Notes: generated by a model from the letters alone, not told the origin. DNA of 64,000 bases from Erythrobacter litoralis (GCF_001719165.1 NZ_CP017057.1:1860001-1924000); one strand, 5' to 3'; numbered from the stretch's first letter, positions 53,202-62,965 are shown. A program made the numbers and translations.

Positions 53202-54158
53202 ATGATCCGCAATGATCCCGAACCGAGCGGCGAAGGCGTCATGCTCGCCTTTCAGGAATGGCAGGAACTGGGCCTTTCCGCGACGCCCCTGCTTCCGGCC
53301 GAGATCGCGGGCGTGCGCGTCCATCTGAAGTGCGAGAATCTGCAACCGATCGGCGCGTTCAAGAACAGGGGCGCGTGGTGGGCGCTGAGCCATGTCGATG
53401 GCGAAAACGTCGTCGCGGTCTCGTCCGGGAATCACGCGCAGGGCGTCGCATGGGCGGCGCGCGAGATGGGCAAGCGCGCAACCATCGTGATGCCGCGCGA
53501 TGCGCCGCGGGTGAAACTCGACAACACGCGCGCGCTGGGGGCGGAGATCGTTCTCTACGACCGGCCCGGCGAGGACCGCGACGAGGTCGCCGCACGGGTA
53601 ATCGAGCAGCGCGGCGGCACACTCGTCCATGCGTTCGGCGATCCCCGCGTGATCGAGGGACAGGGCACGGCAGGGCTGGAAGCACAGGCACAGCTTCGGA
53701 GCCGGACCGGACGCAGGCCTTCGCGGTTCATCGTGTGCTGCGGTGGCGGAGGGCTGGCTGCGGGGCTCGCCCTCGCCTGCCCCAATACGGCCATCCACGT
53801 GGTCGAACCGGAAGGCTGGGACATGGTCGGGCAGGCCATCGCACGCGGAGAGATCGTCCATGCCTCTCCGGATGCACCCGCGACGATCTGCGACGCGCTC
53901 CAGCCGACCGCGACCAAGCCGGTGAACCTGGCGGTCTTGCATGGCCGCGCCGAGCCGGGCGTCACCGTCACCGACGACGAGGTGCGAGCAGCGCAGCGCT
54001 GGGCCTTCTCCAACCTGCGCCTCGTCGTCGAACCGGGCGGCGCGGCGGCGCTTGCGGCGGCGCTCGCGGGCAAGGTTCCGCTGGACGAAGAGACCGTGAT
54101 AATGCTCACCGGCGGCAATGCTGATCCCGATCGCTTCGCCCGGATGCTCGCAAGCTAG
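53202..54158 (+). CDS. PLP-dependent threonine/serine dehydratase-type enzyme
   Basis: 318 residues, fold type II. PLP Lys in IGAFKNRGAWWAL, substrate loop SSGNHAQG, phosphate-binding GGGGLAAG. No C-terminal ACT regulatory domain, so it is a catabolic or racemase-like member. It deaminates Thr/Ser or related hydroxy-amino acids. Diverges from the carboxyspermidine genes; relation to them is unclear. Confidence 0.88.
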   Translation: MIRNDPEPSGEGVMLAFQEWQELGLSATPLLPAEIAGVRVHLKCENLQPIGAFKNRGAWWALSHVDGENVVAVSSGNHAQGVAWAAREMGKRATIVMPRDAPRVKLDNTRALGAEIVLYDRPGEDRDEVAARVIEQRGGTLVHAFGDPRVIEGQGTAGLEAQAQLRSRTGRRPSRFIVCCGGGGLAAGLALACPNTAIHVVEPEGWDMVGQAIARGEIVHASPDAPATICDALQPTATKPVNLAVLHGRAEPGVTVTDDEVRAAQRWAFSNLRLVVEPGGAAALAAALAGKVPLDEETVIMLTGGNADPDRFARMLAS

Positions 54159-54267
54159 GACGAAACGATCGCACGCTTCTGGCAAGAGGCTGTGGATACA
54201 GTCACATTGGCGACACGCAGCGGCAATATGACCGCGCTCTGACGCAACCCAAAGGACGGGCACGAAC

Positions 54268-55482
54268 ATGGCAGCTCAGGCAAAGCGGATCATCGAAGAC
54301 GCGGTGGTGCGCAAGGACGCGAAGGTCGGGGACAAACTCCTCGACAAGGCCTTCGCGCTGGCGTTCAAGGGGCTGGTCTATGCCCAGATCTGGGAAGACC
54401 CGGTGGTCGACATGGAGGGGCTGGAGATAGGCCCCGACACTCGCCTGATGTGCATTGCGAGCGGAAGCTGCAACGCGCTGTCCTATCTCACCGCTGGCCC
54501 TGCGCAGGTCACCGCGGTCGATCTCAACCGGGCGCACGTGGCCTTGGGCCAGCTCAAGATCACGGCGATCCGGCACCTGCCCAATTACGAGCGTTTCCAC
54601 CGCTTCTTCGCCCATGCCGACCACAAGGAAAACGCGCAGGTCTATCGCACGATGATCGCCCCGCATCTCGATGCGGAATCGCGCAAGTACTGGGAAAAGC
54701 GCGACATTCGCGGGCGGCGGCGGATCAGCTATTTCACCCGCGGGCTCTACCGCAAGGGACTGCTCGGCAATTTCATCGGCCTTGCCCACCTATTCGCCAA
54801 GCTTTACAAGATCGATCTGTCGAAAGTGCTCGAGGCCGAGACGCTGGAGGAACAGCGCGAGGTTTTCGAGCGTGAACTGGCGCCGGTCTTCGACAAGAAA
54901 TTCGTGCGCTGGCTCACCAGCCAGCCCGCCTCGCTGTTCGGCCTCGGCATCCCGCCCGCCCAGTTCGAACATCTCGCAGGCGACGAACGCATGGCCGAGG
55001 TCCTGCGGCGCCGGCTCGAAAAGCTCGCCTGCGATTTCGAGATCAAAGACAATTACTTCGCCTGGCAGGCCTTCGCACGTGGCTATGACCGTTCCGAAAG
55101 CGCGCCGCTGCCGCCCTATCTCCAGCGTGCCAACTGGGAGACCATGCGCGAGCGGGTCGACCGGATCGACGTCGTCAACGCCAACATGGTCCACTGGATC
55201 GGTGATCAGGCGGAGGCGAGCCTCGACCGCTTCGTGCTGCTCGATGCGCAGGACTGGATGAACAACGCCCAGCTCGATGACCTGTGGGGCCGCATCACCC
55301 GCGCCAGCCGTCCCGGTGCGCGGGTCCTGTTCCGCACCGCCGCCGAGCCGAGCCTGCTGCCCGGCTGCCTCGACGATGCGATCCTGTCGAAGTGGCGGTA
55401 CCTCGAGGAGCAATCGGCCGACCTCACCCGGCGCGACCGGTCCTCGATCTATGGCGGCGTGCACCTTTACGAGCTCGCCTGA
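54268..55482 (+). CDS. btaA: S-adenosylmethionine:diacylglycerol 3-amino-3-carboxypropyl transferase (DUF3419)
   Basis: 404 residues. It transfers the aminocarboxypropyl group of SAM to diacylglycerol, giving diacylglyceryl homoserine for betaine lipid. IWEDPVVDMEGLEI, CIASGSCNALSYLT (SAM site), FRFFAHADHK-like region and VLLDAQDWMN are family motifs. It is followed by btaB with a one-base stop/start overlap (TGATG). In other alphaproteobacteria this pathway is induced by phosphate starvation; I saw no convincing Pho box. Confidence 0.93.
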   Translation: MAAQAKRIIEDAVVRKDAKVGDKLLDKAFALAFKGLVYAQIWEDPVVDMEGLEIGPDTRLMCIASGSCNALSYLTAGPAQVTAVDLNRAHVALGQLKITAIRHLPNYERFHRFFAHADHKENAQVYRTMIAPHLDAESRKYWEKRDIRGRRRISYFTRGLYRKGLLGNFIGLAHLFAKLYKIDLSKVLEAETLEEQREVFERELAPVFDKKFVRWLTSQPASLFGLGIPPAQFEHLAGDERMAEVLRRRLEKLACDFEIKDNYFAWQAFARGYDRSESAPLPPYLQRANWETMRERVDRIDVVNANMVHWIGDQAEASLDRFVLLDAQDWMNNAQLDDLWGRITRASRPGARVLFRTAAEPSLLPGCLDDAILSKWRYLEEQSADLTRRDRSSIYGGVHLYELA

Positions 55483-56132
55483 TGGCGCAGGCACAAGGTA
55501 CCGGCCATGCGGCGCTGATGGACAGCGTCTATCGCGGCCAGCGCCACATCTATGACCTGACGCGCAAGTACTACCTTTTCGGGCGCGACACCCTGATCGA
55601 CGGGCTGGCAGCCCGCCCCGGCATGCGTGTGCTCGAAATCGCCTGTGGAACCGGGCGCAACCTTGCAAAGGTCAAGGCGAAATGGCCGGGCGTGCGCCTC
55701 TACGGGCTCGATATTTCGGAAGAGATGCTCAAGAACGCGCGCAAGGCTCTCGGCCCCGAGGCGCGCCTGGGACAGGGCGATGCTTGCGCCTTCGATCCGG
55801 CCTCATTGTTCGGCGAGGCGGCGCAGGGTTTCGACCGCATTGTCCTGTCCTATTCGCTTTCCATGATCCCGGACTGGGAAGGCGCGTTGGACCATGCCGC
55901 TTCGCATCTGGCGCCCGGGGGCGAGCTTCACGTGGTCGATTTCGGCGACCTGTCGGGCCTGCCCGGCCCGCTCGAAAAGGGACTCCACGCCTGGCTCGCG
56001 AAGTTCCACGTCGAGACCCGCCACACCCTGCCCGAGGCCGCCCGGCAGGTCGCGGCAGCGCGCGGCCTGACGCACCGGCAGACCCGCGGCAGGCTCGGCT
56101 ATTTCCAGTTGCATGTCCTTGCCGCGCGATAG
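55482..56132 (+). CDS. btaB: SAM-dependent N-methyltransferase of betaine lipid synthesis
   Basis: 216 residues from the ATG overlapping the btaA stop. SAM motif I LEIACGTGRN, DISEEMLKNA, and FDRIVLSYSLSMIPDWEGALDHAASHLAPGGELHVVDFG. It would add three methyl groups to diacylglyceryl homoserine, giving DGTS. Coupling to btaA makes this assignment much stronger than the generic methyltransferase fold alone. Confidence 0.9.
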   Translation: MAQAQGTGHAALMDSVYRGQRHIYDLTRKYYLFGRDTLIDGLAARPGMRVLEIACGTGRNLAKVKAKWPGVRLYGLDISEEMLKNARKALGPEARLGQGDACAFDPASLFGEAAQGFDRIVLSYSLSMIPDWEGALDHAASHLAPGGELHVVDFGDLSGLPGPLEKGLHAWLAKFHVETRHTLPEAARQVAAARGLTHRQTRGRLGYFQLHVLAAR

Positions 56133-56213
56133 GGCGGTCCGATCGGTTGAATTGACAATCCCCGGCCGCTTCAGCAGGTGTCGGACCAATACGGATCAAC
56201 AGGGGATCAGTTG

Positions 56214-56663
56214 ATGCAGGCCCAGATTCTCGCGCCCGCCGCCATGCTGATGGTGTGGACACTCATCGTCATGCTGTGGATCATTCCGTCGCGTTTCGGC
56301 GCGATCGCCAGGGTGGAAGACAAGTCCACCCTGCCGCGAAAACAGGGCGTGCGCGGGGCCGATCTCGAAGGGGTGATTCCCGACAGGGCGAACTGGCCGG
56401 CGCACAACCACACGCATCTCCACGAACAGCCGACGCTTTTCTATGCAACCGTCCTGATCCTCGCAGTCATGGGACCAGCGGCGCTCGATGTGACGCTGGC
56501 GTGGATCTATTTGGGCCTGCGGGTCATCCATTCGCTCTGGCAGATTCTCGTAAACACGATCCCCGTGCGGTTCGGCCTGTTCCTCGCTTCGAGCATCGCG
56601 CTCATCGTGCTTGCGGTGCGAGCGGTCATGGCGACCGCCTTCGCCGATCCGACCGCGATCTGA
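56214..56663 (+). CDS. MAPEG family membrane protein, copy 1
   Basis: 149 residues from ATG 56214 after AGGGGATC; the frame is open 12 codons earlier. Four TM helices; the HNHTHLHEQPTLFYA segment and LRVIHSLWQILVNTIPVRFGLF match membrane-associated eicosanoid/glutathione proteins. These bind glutathione in eukaryotes; bacterial members are uncharacterised. It stands after btaAB and beside a paralogue. Confidence 0.85.
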   Translation: MQAQILAPAAMLMVWTLIVMLWIIPSRFGAIARVEDKSTLPRKQGVRGADLEGVIPDRANWPAHNHTHLHEQPTLFYATVLILAVMGPAALDVTLAWIYLGLRVIHSLWQILVNTIPVRFGLFLASSIALIVLAVRAVMATAFADPTAI

Positions 56664-56674
56664 GGAGCGGGAAA

Positions 56675-57145
56675 ATGCGCGACCAGATCATCCTTTCGGG
56701 CATGGCGATCCTGCAACCGGCGGTCGCGCTGATGGTGTGGACCATGGTGATGTGGGCGTGGATGTACGCCACCCGCCTGCCCGCGATGCAAAAGGCGAAG
56801 GTCGATCCCGACAGCCTCGCCAGCGATCCCGACGCCTCGCTCGACCGGCTGCTGCCGCGCGAGGTCCAGTGGAAGGCGCATAATTACAATCACCTCCACG
56901 AAGCGCCGACGCTGTTCTATGCGGTCGCGATCGTGCTCGCCTATGTCGGGCACGGCGAAGGTATCAACGTGACGCTTGCCTGGGCCTATGTCGCGCTGCG
57001 TGTCGTCCACAGCCTGGTGCAGGCGACGGTTAACCGGGTCGCGGTGCGTTTCGCACTGTTCGCCCTGTCGAGCCTCGTCCTTGCCGCGCTGATCGCGCAG
57101 GCGGCGGTGGTCGTGTTCGGCCTCGCGGATCAGGCGGGCGGCTGA
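56675..57145 (+). CDS. MAPEG family membrane protein, copy 2
   Basis: 156 residues from ATG 56675 after GAGGAGCGGG. The same layout as copy 1: HNYNHLHEAPTLFYAVAIVLAY, LRVVHSLVQATVNRVAVRFALF. Eleven bases separate the two genes, a clear tandem duplication; this copy has an extra loop (VDPDSLASDPDASLDRLLPREVQW). Role unknown; lipid or glutathione conjugation is possible. Confidence 0.85.
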   Translation: MRDQIILSGMAILQPAVALMVWTMVMWAWMYATRLPAMQKAKVDPDSLASDPDASLDRLLPREVQWKAHNYNHLHEAPTLFYAVAIVLAYVGHGEGINVTLAWAYVALRVVHSLVQATVNRVAVRFALFALSSLVLAALIAQAAVVVFGLADQAGG

Positions 57146-57162
57146 ATCGGAGCGAGCCGGCC

Positions 57163-58143
57163 CTACTCGGCAGCTTCGGCCGCTGCCTCTTCGTTGCGCG
57201 CAGCTTCGAGCGTGGCGAGGAACCGTTCCCCATCGAGCGCCGCCATGCAGCCCATCCCCGCCGCCGTCACGGCCTGGCGATAGACGTGGTCGCACACGTC
57301 ACCGGCCGCGAAGACGCCGGGGATCGCGGTCTTGGGCGTGCCCGGCTCGACTTCGAGATAGCCGCTCGCGTCCATCGGCAGCTTGCCCTTGAACAGCTCG
57401 GTCGCGGGCGCATGGCCGATCGCGACGAAGGCGCCGTCGACCTCCAGCGTCGAAGTCTCGCCCGTCACCGTGTCCTCGAGAACGAGGTGGTGCAGCGCGC
57501 CGTTTTCCCCCGCCTCGAAGCTCTTGACCACCTTGTTCCACAGCGCCCTCGTCTTCGGGCTCTTGAAGAAGCGGTCCTGGAGGATCTTCTCCGCGCGCAG
57601 GTCCTCGCGGCGGTGGATCAGGGTCACATCGTCGGAATGGTTGGTGAGGTAGAGCGCTTCCTCGACCGCGGTGTTGCCGCCACCGATCACCGCGACCTTC
57701 TTGCCGCGATAGAAGAAGCCGTCGCAGGTCGCGCAGGCCGACACGCCCTTGCCGCCCAGCTCCTGTTCGCCCGGAACGCCGAGCCATTTCGCCTGCGCGC
57801 CGGTGCAGATGACGAGCGTGTCGCCGATATATTCATCGCCCGAATCGTCGATCGCGCGGAAGGGCGGGCCGTTTTCGAGATCGACCGAAACGATCGTGTC
57901 CCACATCATGCGCGTGCCGACATGTTCGGCCTGCGCCTGCATTTCCTCCATCAGCCACGGGCCCTGCACGACCTCGCGAAAGCCGGGATAATTCTCGACA
58001 TCGGTGGTGATGGTCAGCTGCCCGCCGGGCTGAAGGCCCTGCACCACGATCGGTTCCAGCATGGCCCGCGCGGCATAGATTGCGCAGGAATAGCCGGCCG
58101 GGCCGGAGCCGATGATGAGCATCTTGGTGCGGTGGGTAGCCAT
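57163..58143 (-). CDS. trxB: Thioredoxin-disulfide reductase
   Basis: 326 residues. FAD motif IIGSGPAGYSCAIYAARA, redox pair in ACATCDGFFYRG (CATC), NADPH motif VIGGGNTAVEEALYL, and the FAD-binding VFAAGDVCDHVYRQAVTAAGMGCMAAL. Keeps thioredoxin reduced with NADPH. Convergent with the MAPEG genes (17-base gap), no terminator obvious. Confidence 0.97.
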   Translation of the reverse strand: MATHRTKMLIIGSGPAGYSCAIYAARAMLEPIVVQGLQPGGQLTITTDVENYPGFREVVQGPWLMEEMQAQAEHVGTRMMWDTIVSVDLENGPPFRAIDDSGDEYIGDTLVICTGAQAKWLGVPGEQELGGKGVSACATCDGFFYRGKKVAVIGGGNTAVEEALYLTNHSDDVTLIHRREDLRAEKILQDRFFKSPKTRALWNKVVKSFEAGENGALHHLVLEDTVTGETSTLEVDGAFVAIGHAPATELFKGKLPMDASGYLEVEPGTPKTAIPGVFAAGDVCDHVYRQAVTAAGMGCMAALDGERFLATLEAARNEEAAAEAAE

Positions 58144-58198
58144 GGATCGTCTCTTTCGGTGTCAGTCGCGCGGCATATGGGAGCCAAGGGCCCTTTTG

Positions 58199-59002
58199 TC
58201 ACGCCAGCAGGCGCTCTCGCAGCTGGGCCTTCTTTTTCGGGTCCACGCCCAGCGTCAGGGAGAGGTATGTGTCGAGCGAGCCGGAGATGCGCTCCACCTC
58301 GCGGAAATAGGTTTCGATATAATCGGGCAGCACGCCCATCAGATTGGTCATGGCCCCGGGATCGATGCTGGCATAGTGCTTCTCCATGCGCGGGAGCGAC
58401 TGCCGCTCGAGGACTTCGCGGGTAGGCGCATCATTGGTGCGCAGATATTCGCCGACCACGTCGTCGCGGTGTGCGCCCAGGACGTGGAGAAGCAGGCTCG
58501 CCGCGATCCCGGTGCGGTCCTTGCCCGCGAAACAATGGACGAGGCTCGCCCCTTCACGGGTCGCGAGGGCATCGAAATAGCGCGAGAAGATGTCGATCAT
58601 CGCCGGGTTGACCGGCATGCGGGTATAGACCGCCATCATCCGCTCGCGCGCGGTTTCGGCGGTCATGTCGATCGCGCCCCCGCCTCCTTCGTGAGGGGGG
58701 GAATTGCTCGTCTCCCCGTCATAGGCGATCACGTGCGCATCGAACTGGGCGTGGCGGCGGCAGGGAAAGCGGGTCCGCTCCGACGTTCCTCGAAGGTCGA
58801 TCACGGTCCGGATGCCGAGCCGCTGGATGGTCTCGAGATCGCTGTCCGATGCCTCCATGTGCTGCCCCGAGCGGAACAGCACGCCGCTTTTCACCCGAGC
58901 CCCGTCGGCGCAGCGATAGCCGCCATAGTCGCGCAGGTTGTGGATACCCTCAGTCGGGAGAAAGGGGTCGTCCGGCGGATTGTGCAGGAGGTCGCGAATC
59001 AT
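58199..59002 (-). CDS. Tyrosine-protein phosphatase (PF13350 type)
   Basis: 267 residues from MIRDLLHNPPDDPFL; the frame is open 67 codons upstream with no support. N-terminal GIHNLRDYGGY and VKSGVLFRSGQ, then the phosphatase P-loop HCFAGKDRTG with Cys157 and Arg163. Family members dephosphorylate phosphotyrosine or phosphoinositides. An acidic/Gly insert (SPPHEGGGG) lies at ~101-109. Divergent from the response-regulator gene. Confidence 0.88.
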   Translation of the reverse strand: MIRDLLHNPPDDPFLPTEGIHNLRDYGGYRCADGARVKSGVLFRSGQHMEASDSDLETIQRLGIRTVIDLRGTSERTRFPCRRHAQFDAHVIAYDGETSNSPPHEGGGGAIDMTAETARERMMAVYTRMPVNPAMIDIFSRYFDALATREGASLVHCFAGKDRTGIAASLLLHVLGAHRDDVVGEYLRTNDAPTREVLERQSLPRMEKHYASIDPGAMTNLMGVLPDYIETYFREVERISGSLDTYLSLTLGVDPKKKAQLRERLLA

Positions 59003-59213
59003 TGCCCGAACAGGGTGACAGGCGAGCGCGGGCGCGGCAAGCCGCCCGGAGCGCGCGGCGCGCGCCCTTACACAGGCGTGCATGGCACGCCACCGCGCAG
59101 CCTCGCGCAGGGCCCTTAGGTATTGATCCCCATGCACCGGCCAATCCCCGCTTGATCGCGTCGTTGATAGATCATTCGCCCGCGGGCATCGCTCCAATTC
59201 CAAAGGCTTGAAA

Positions 59214-59702
59214 TTGGCCCATATTCTTATTGCCGATGACGACGAACTGATCGCCGAGATCCTGACGGATGCCTTCGCCGCCGCCGGTCATCCGAGCCAT
59301 GTCGTCGCCAGCGCCGAGGCGGCCTGGGAAAGCGTCCATATGTGGCGCCCGGATATCGTCGTGCTCGACCAGGACATGCCGGGGATGCCGGGACTTGCGT
59401 TCCTCGCCAAGCTTCGCGCCTCGCCGCTGTTCTACGATCTGCCGGTGGTCATGCTGACCGCGATGCGGGCCGATTGCGAAAGGGGTGTCGACGAAGACTC
59501 CGCGATGGAGGCGGGCGCGCAGGATTTCATCCGCAAGCCCTTCGTGCCCGAAGCGCTCGTCACCCGGATCGAAGCCGCGCTCCAACGCGGCGTGGCGCCG
59601 GTCTCGGTTGCGGCGGTTTACGAGGAGATCGCCTGCCCGGAGGATATTCTCGAAAGCGCGTCGTACTGGCAGCGATACCTACCTGCCACGCGCCGCGCCT
59701 GA
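59214..59702 (+). CDS. Single-domain response regulator
   Basis: 162 residues from TTG 59214, chosen because AAAGG lies seven bases before it and the protein then begins MAHILIADDD, the usual receiver start; TTG 59208 is too close to that site. Acidic pocket DDD (8-10), phospho-acceptor Asp52 in VLDQDMPG, Thr in MLTAMRAD, Lys108 in IRKPF. About 45 residues follow the receiver with no DNA-binding domain. Output is probably by protein contact. No kinase adjacent. Confidence 0.9.
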   Translation: MAHILIADDDELIAEILTDAFAAAGHPSHVVASAEAAWESVHMWRPDIVVLDQDMPGMPGLAFLAKLRASPLFYDLPVVMLTAMRADCERGVDEDSAMEAGAQDFIRKPFVPEALVTRIEAALQRGVAPVSVAAVYEEIACPEDILESASYWQRYLPATRRA

Positions 59703-59728
59703 CCCATGGCCGGTTCTGCCCGTCGCGA

Positions 59729-61147
59729 TCAATCCGCGGCGAGATCGTCGCAGAAACGTGCGGTCCAGGCCTGCACATTGTCGTCGCGCACGGTTCCGAT
59801 CATCGCCTCGTAGCGGCTTTTGCGCTCCTCGAGCGGCATGTCGAGCGCCCTCGCGATCGCGCTCGCGACGGCGTCGGGGCTGTGCGGATTGACGAGGACC
59901 GCGCCGCGAGCCGTTCCGTCATCGTCCTCACACCCCAGTTGCAGGGCGGAGCCGGCAAATTCGGACAGGATCAGTACCCCTGGATTCTCCGGGTCCTGCG
60001 CCGCGACATATTCCTTGGCCACCAGGTTCATCCCGTCGCGCAAGGGGGTGACAAGGCCGATCTTGGCCGCACGGAAGAAACCGTAGAGCTCGGCATGGCT
60101 GTAGCCGCGATTGACGTAGCGGATCGGCACGATGTCGACTTCGCTGCGCGCTCCGTTGATTTGCCCGGTCTTCTGTTCGAGCACCTGGCGGATCTGCTGG
60201 TAGCTCTTCACGTCCTCGCGGCTGGGCGGGGCGATCTGGATGAAGACGAGGTCGCGCGTGCGGTCAGGGTGCTGGTCGAAGAAGCGGCCGATCCCGTCGA
60301 TCCTTTCGGGCAGGCCCTTGGAATAATCGAGCCGGTCGACCCCGATCATCCCGGTGCGGTGGCGGGTCGATGCGAGCAGGCGCTGTTCGGCCTGTCGCGC
60401 CTCGCCGGTTTCGCCCTGGGCCTGGAAATGGTCCCAGTCGATCCCGATCGGATAGGCCCGGGCGATCACTTCGCGCCCCTCGAAGCGGATCGTTCCCGTG
60501 CACTTGTCGACGCTCGCGCCAAGCTCGGTCTCGCAGTAGTGGACGAAGCTCGACAGCCATTCGCGGGTCTGAAATCCGATCAGGTCATAGGCCAGCATCG
60601 TGCGCACCAGCCGCTCATGATAGGGCAGCGAGGTCAAAAGGCGCGTCGGCGGCCAGGGCGTGTGAAGGAAAAACCCGATCCGGTTCTTGGCCCCGCGCTC
60701 GCGCAGCCGGTCGCCCAGCGGGATGAGGTGGTAATCGTGCACCCAGACGAGATCGTCCGCATCGATCAGCGGCATGACGCTGGTCGCGAAACGCTCGTTC
60801 ACGCGTTCATAGCCCTCGCCCGTACGCTGCTCGAAGCGGGCAAGATCAATGCGGTAATGGAACAGCGGCCACAGCGTCTCATTGGCATAGCCGTTGTAAT
60901 ATTCGCCCAGTTCGCGGGTCGTGAGGTCGATCGTCGCGGTCGTGACGTCCTCGGCGCGGTGGAGATGGACATTGTCAGCCGGATCGTCGTCGACTTCGCC
61001 CGACCATCCGAACCACACCCCGCCCCGCTCGCCGAGAGCGGAATTGAGCGCTCCGGCAAGGCCGCCCTGCGCCCCGGCGGCCCCGCGCGCCTTGGGCACC
61101 GCGACGCGGTTCGATATGACGACTAGCCTCTGGCCTTCCGCGTTCAC
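59729..61147 (-). CDS. otsA: Trehalose-6-phosphate synthase
   Basis: 472 residues from GTG 61147, overlapping the GH15 stop (GTGA); the longer frame is inside that gene. GT20 enzyme joining UDP-glucose and glucose-6-phosphate. LVVISNRVAVPK, WVHDYHLIPLGDRLRE, FLHTPWPP, GVDRLDYSKGLPERI and LRDGMNLVAKEYVAAQ are family motifs. It is the third gene of the otsB-GH15-otsA cassette. Confidence 0.96.
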   Translation of the reverse strand: MNAEGQRLVVISNRVAVPKARGAAGAQGGLAGALNSALGERGGVWFGWSGEVDDDPADNVHLHRAEDVTTATIDLTTRELGEYYNGYANETLWPLFHYRIDLARFEQRTGEGYERVNERFATSVMPLIDADDLVWVHDYHLIPLGDRLRERGAKNRIGFFLHTPWPPTRLLTSLPYHERLVRTMLAYDLIGFQTREWLSSFVHYCETELGASVDKCTGTIRFEGREVIARAYPIGIDWDHFQAQGETGEARQAEQRLLASTRHRTGMIGVDRLDYSKGLPERIDGIGRFFDQHPDRTRDLVFIQIAPPSREDVKSYQQIRQVLEQKTGQINGARSEVDIVPIRYVNRGYSHAELYGFFRAAKIGLVTPLRDGMNLVAKEYVAAQDPENPGVLILSEFAGSALQLGCEDDDGTARGAVLVNPHSPDAVASAIARALDMPLEERKSRYEAMIGTVRDDNVQAWTARFCDDLAAD

Positions 61148-62949
61148 CTCACCTCGCTCCAGGGTTTCGAAAGAAGCCCTGCACAATTGATCACCCCTAC
61201 CAGCGAGTAGGTCTGCGGGAAGTTCCCCCACAATTCGCCCGTTTCGTAATCGAGATCCTCGCTCAAAAGGCCCGATTTCGTCGTATGGCTGAGCATGGTG
61301 CAGAACAGGGTGCGCGCCTCCTCGTCGCGGCCGGCGAGATGGAGCGCCTCGATCAGCCAGAAGGTGCAGACGTTGAAGGCGGTCTCGGGCGCGCCGAAAT
61401 CGTCCTCGGCGTCATAGCGCAGCATGTGATCGCCGCGCCGCAGGTGCTGTTCGATCGCGGCAAAGGTCTGCTGGAAACGTTCGTTATCGGGCGAAAGGAA
61501 GCGCAGTTCGACCATCTGCAGCAGGCTCGCATCGAGATAGTCGCTCTCGAAGCTCGCGCCGTAATGGCTGGCCCCGAACTGGCTCTTTCCATTGTCCTTC
61601 CACGCGCGTTCCTCGATCGCGGCGCGGATGCTCTCGGCCCGCTCGCGCCACACTTTCGCGCGGTCGGCCTTGCCGAGATGCGCCGCGACATTGGCGAGCC
61701 GGTCGCAGGCCGCCCAGCACATCACTGCGGAATAGGTGTGGACCTCTGTCCGGGTGCGGAATTCCCACAGCCCCGCATCGGGCTGATCGTGCATCGCCCA
61801 GGCCATCTTGCCGACCTGTTCGAGATTTTCGAAATCATGCTCTGTCGCCGGACGCAGCAGGCGGTGATCGAAAAAACCCTGCGCGATCGGCAGCACGATC
61901 TGGCCATAGCAATCGTGCTGGATCTGGGTGTAGGCTGCGTTCCCGCGCCTGACGGGCCCCATGCTGCGATACCCCTCGAGCGCTTGGGCCGTGCCCTCGT
62001 CGAGTTCGCTTTCGCCCATCACCGAATAGAGTGGCTGTATCTGCCCCCCACGCGAGGAATCGACGATGTTGCGCAGATAGCGCAGGTATTTCTCCATCAC
62101 GTCCAGGGCGCCCAGCCGGTTCAGCGCCTGCACGGTGTAATAGGAATCGCGGATCCAGCAGTAGCGGTAGTCCCAGTTGCGCTCCGAATGCGGCGCTTCG
62201 GGAATCGACGTGGTGAGCGCGGCGACGATCGCGCCGGTTTCCTCGTGCTGGCACAGCTTGAGCGTGATCGCGCAGCGGATCACTTCCTGCTGCCATTCGA
62301 GCGGGATCGCCAGCATCCGGGTCCAGCGCTGCCAGTACTTGCGGCTGCGCTGTTCCATCGCCCGCACGTCCTCGCGCAGGTTTCCGCCGAAAGGCTCGTC
62401 TGGGCCAAGGAAGAAATGGGTGTCCTCCTCGATCCGGAAGCTGCGCCCTTCGAGGATGTAGCCGACCGGCGCATCGGTCGACAGGCGCAGCGCCTGATCG
62501 CCGACGAGATAGCGGATGTGGTTCGTCCCGTTGGTCGTTTCGGCGGGCCGAGCGCCGTAATCGCGCATGGGTTTGAGCACCACGCGCACCCGCGGATTGC
62601 CCCTGACCGGGCGCACGATGCGGACCCAGGCGACCGGGCGATACATCCGGCCCGAACGTTCGTAGCGGGGACAGAAATCGAGGATCTCGATCGCGTCGCC
62701 GTTCTTCGATTCGAGCGTGGTGACGAGATGCGGCGTGTTGCGGATATATTCCTGCCGCGCCGAGCATTGCCCCTCGAGTTCGAAGCGCCAGATGCCCTCG
62801 CTGCGCTCCTTGCCGTCAAGCAGCGAACAGAAGATCGGATCGCCGTCGACCCGCGGCACGCATCCCCACACGAGCGCGCCGGTCTCGTCGATCAGGCCGG
62901 AGACCTGGCAATTGCCGATCGGCCACAGTTCGAGATTCGGTTCCGCCAT
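61144..62949 (-). CDS. Glycoside hydrolase family 15 protein (trehalase/glucoamylase-like)
   Basis: 601 residues from ATG 62949, nine bases after GGGGG; a GTG two codons earlier is only three bases from it. The N-terminal beta domain (LELWPIGNCQVSGLID) leads to the (alpha/alpha)6 barrel with ERNWDYRYCWIRDSYYT (catalytic acid region) and the second Glu near LLSEDLDYETGELWGNFPQTYS. Bacterial GH15 members include trehalases and glucoamylases. Its place between otsB and otsA favours a trehalose-linked role. No signal peptide, so cytosolic. Confidence 0.93.
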   Translation of the reverse strand: MAEPNLELWPIGNCQVSGLIDETGALVWGCVPRVDGDPIFCSLLDGKERSEGIWRFELEGQCSARQEYIRNTPHLVTTLESKNGDAIEILDFCPRYERSGRMYRPVAWVRIVRPVRGNPRVRVVLKPMRDYGARPAETTNGTNHIRYLVGDQALRLSTDAPVGYILEGRSFRIEEDTHFFLGPDEPFGGNLREDVRAMEQRSRKYWQRWTRMLAIPLEWQQEVIRCAITLKLCQHEETGAIVAALTTSIPEAPHSERNWDYRYCWIRDSYYTVQALNRLGALDVMEKYLRYLRNIVDSSRGGQIQPLYSVMGESELDEGTAQALEGYRSMGPVRRGNAAYTQIQHDCYGQIVLPIAQGFFDHRLLRPATEHDFENLEQVGKMAWAMHDQPDAGLWEFRTRTEVHTYSAVMCWAACDRLANVAAHLGKADRAKVWRERAESIRAAIEERAWKDNGKSQFGASHYGASFESDYLDASLLQMVELRFLSPDNERFQQTFAAIEQHLRRGDHMLRYDAEDDFGAPETAFNVCTFWLIEALHLAGRDEEARTLFCTMLSHTTKSGLLSEDLDYETGELWGNFPQTYSLVGVINCAGLLSKPWSEVR

Positions 62950-62965
62950 GCTCACTGTCCCCCTC

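Noticed and set aside
54181..54215. Pho box before btaA (ctgtggatacagtcacat)
   Set aside because: Only one half-site is close to CTGTCAT and the 11-base spacing is wrong. Not listed as a feature.
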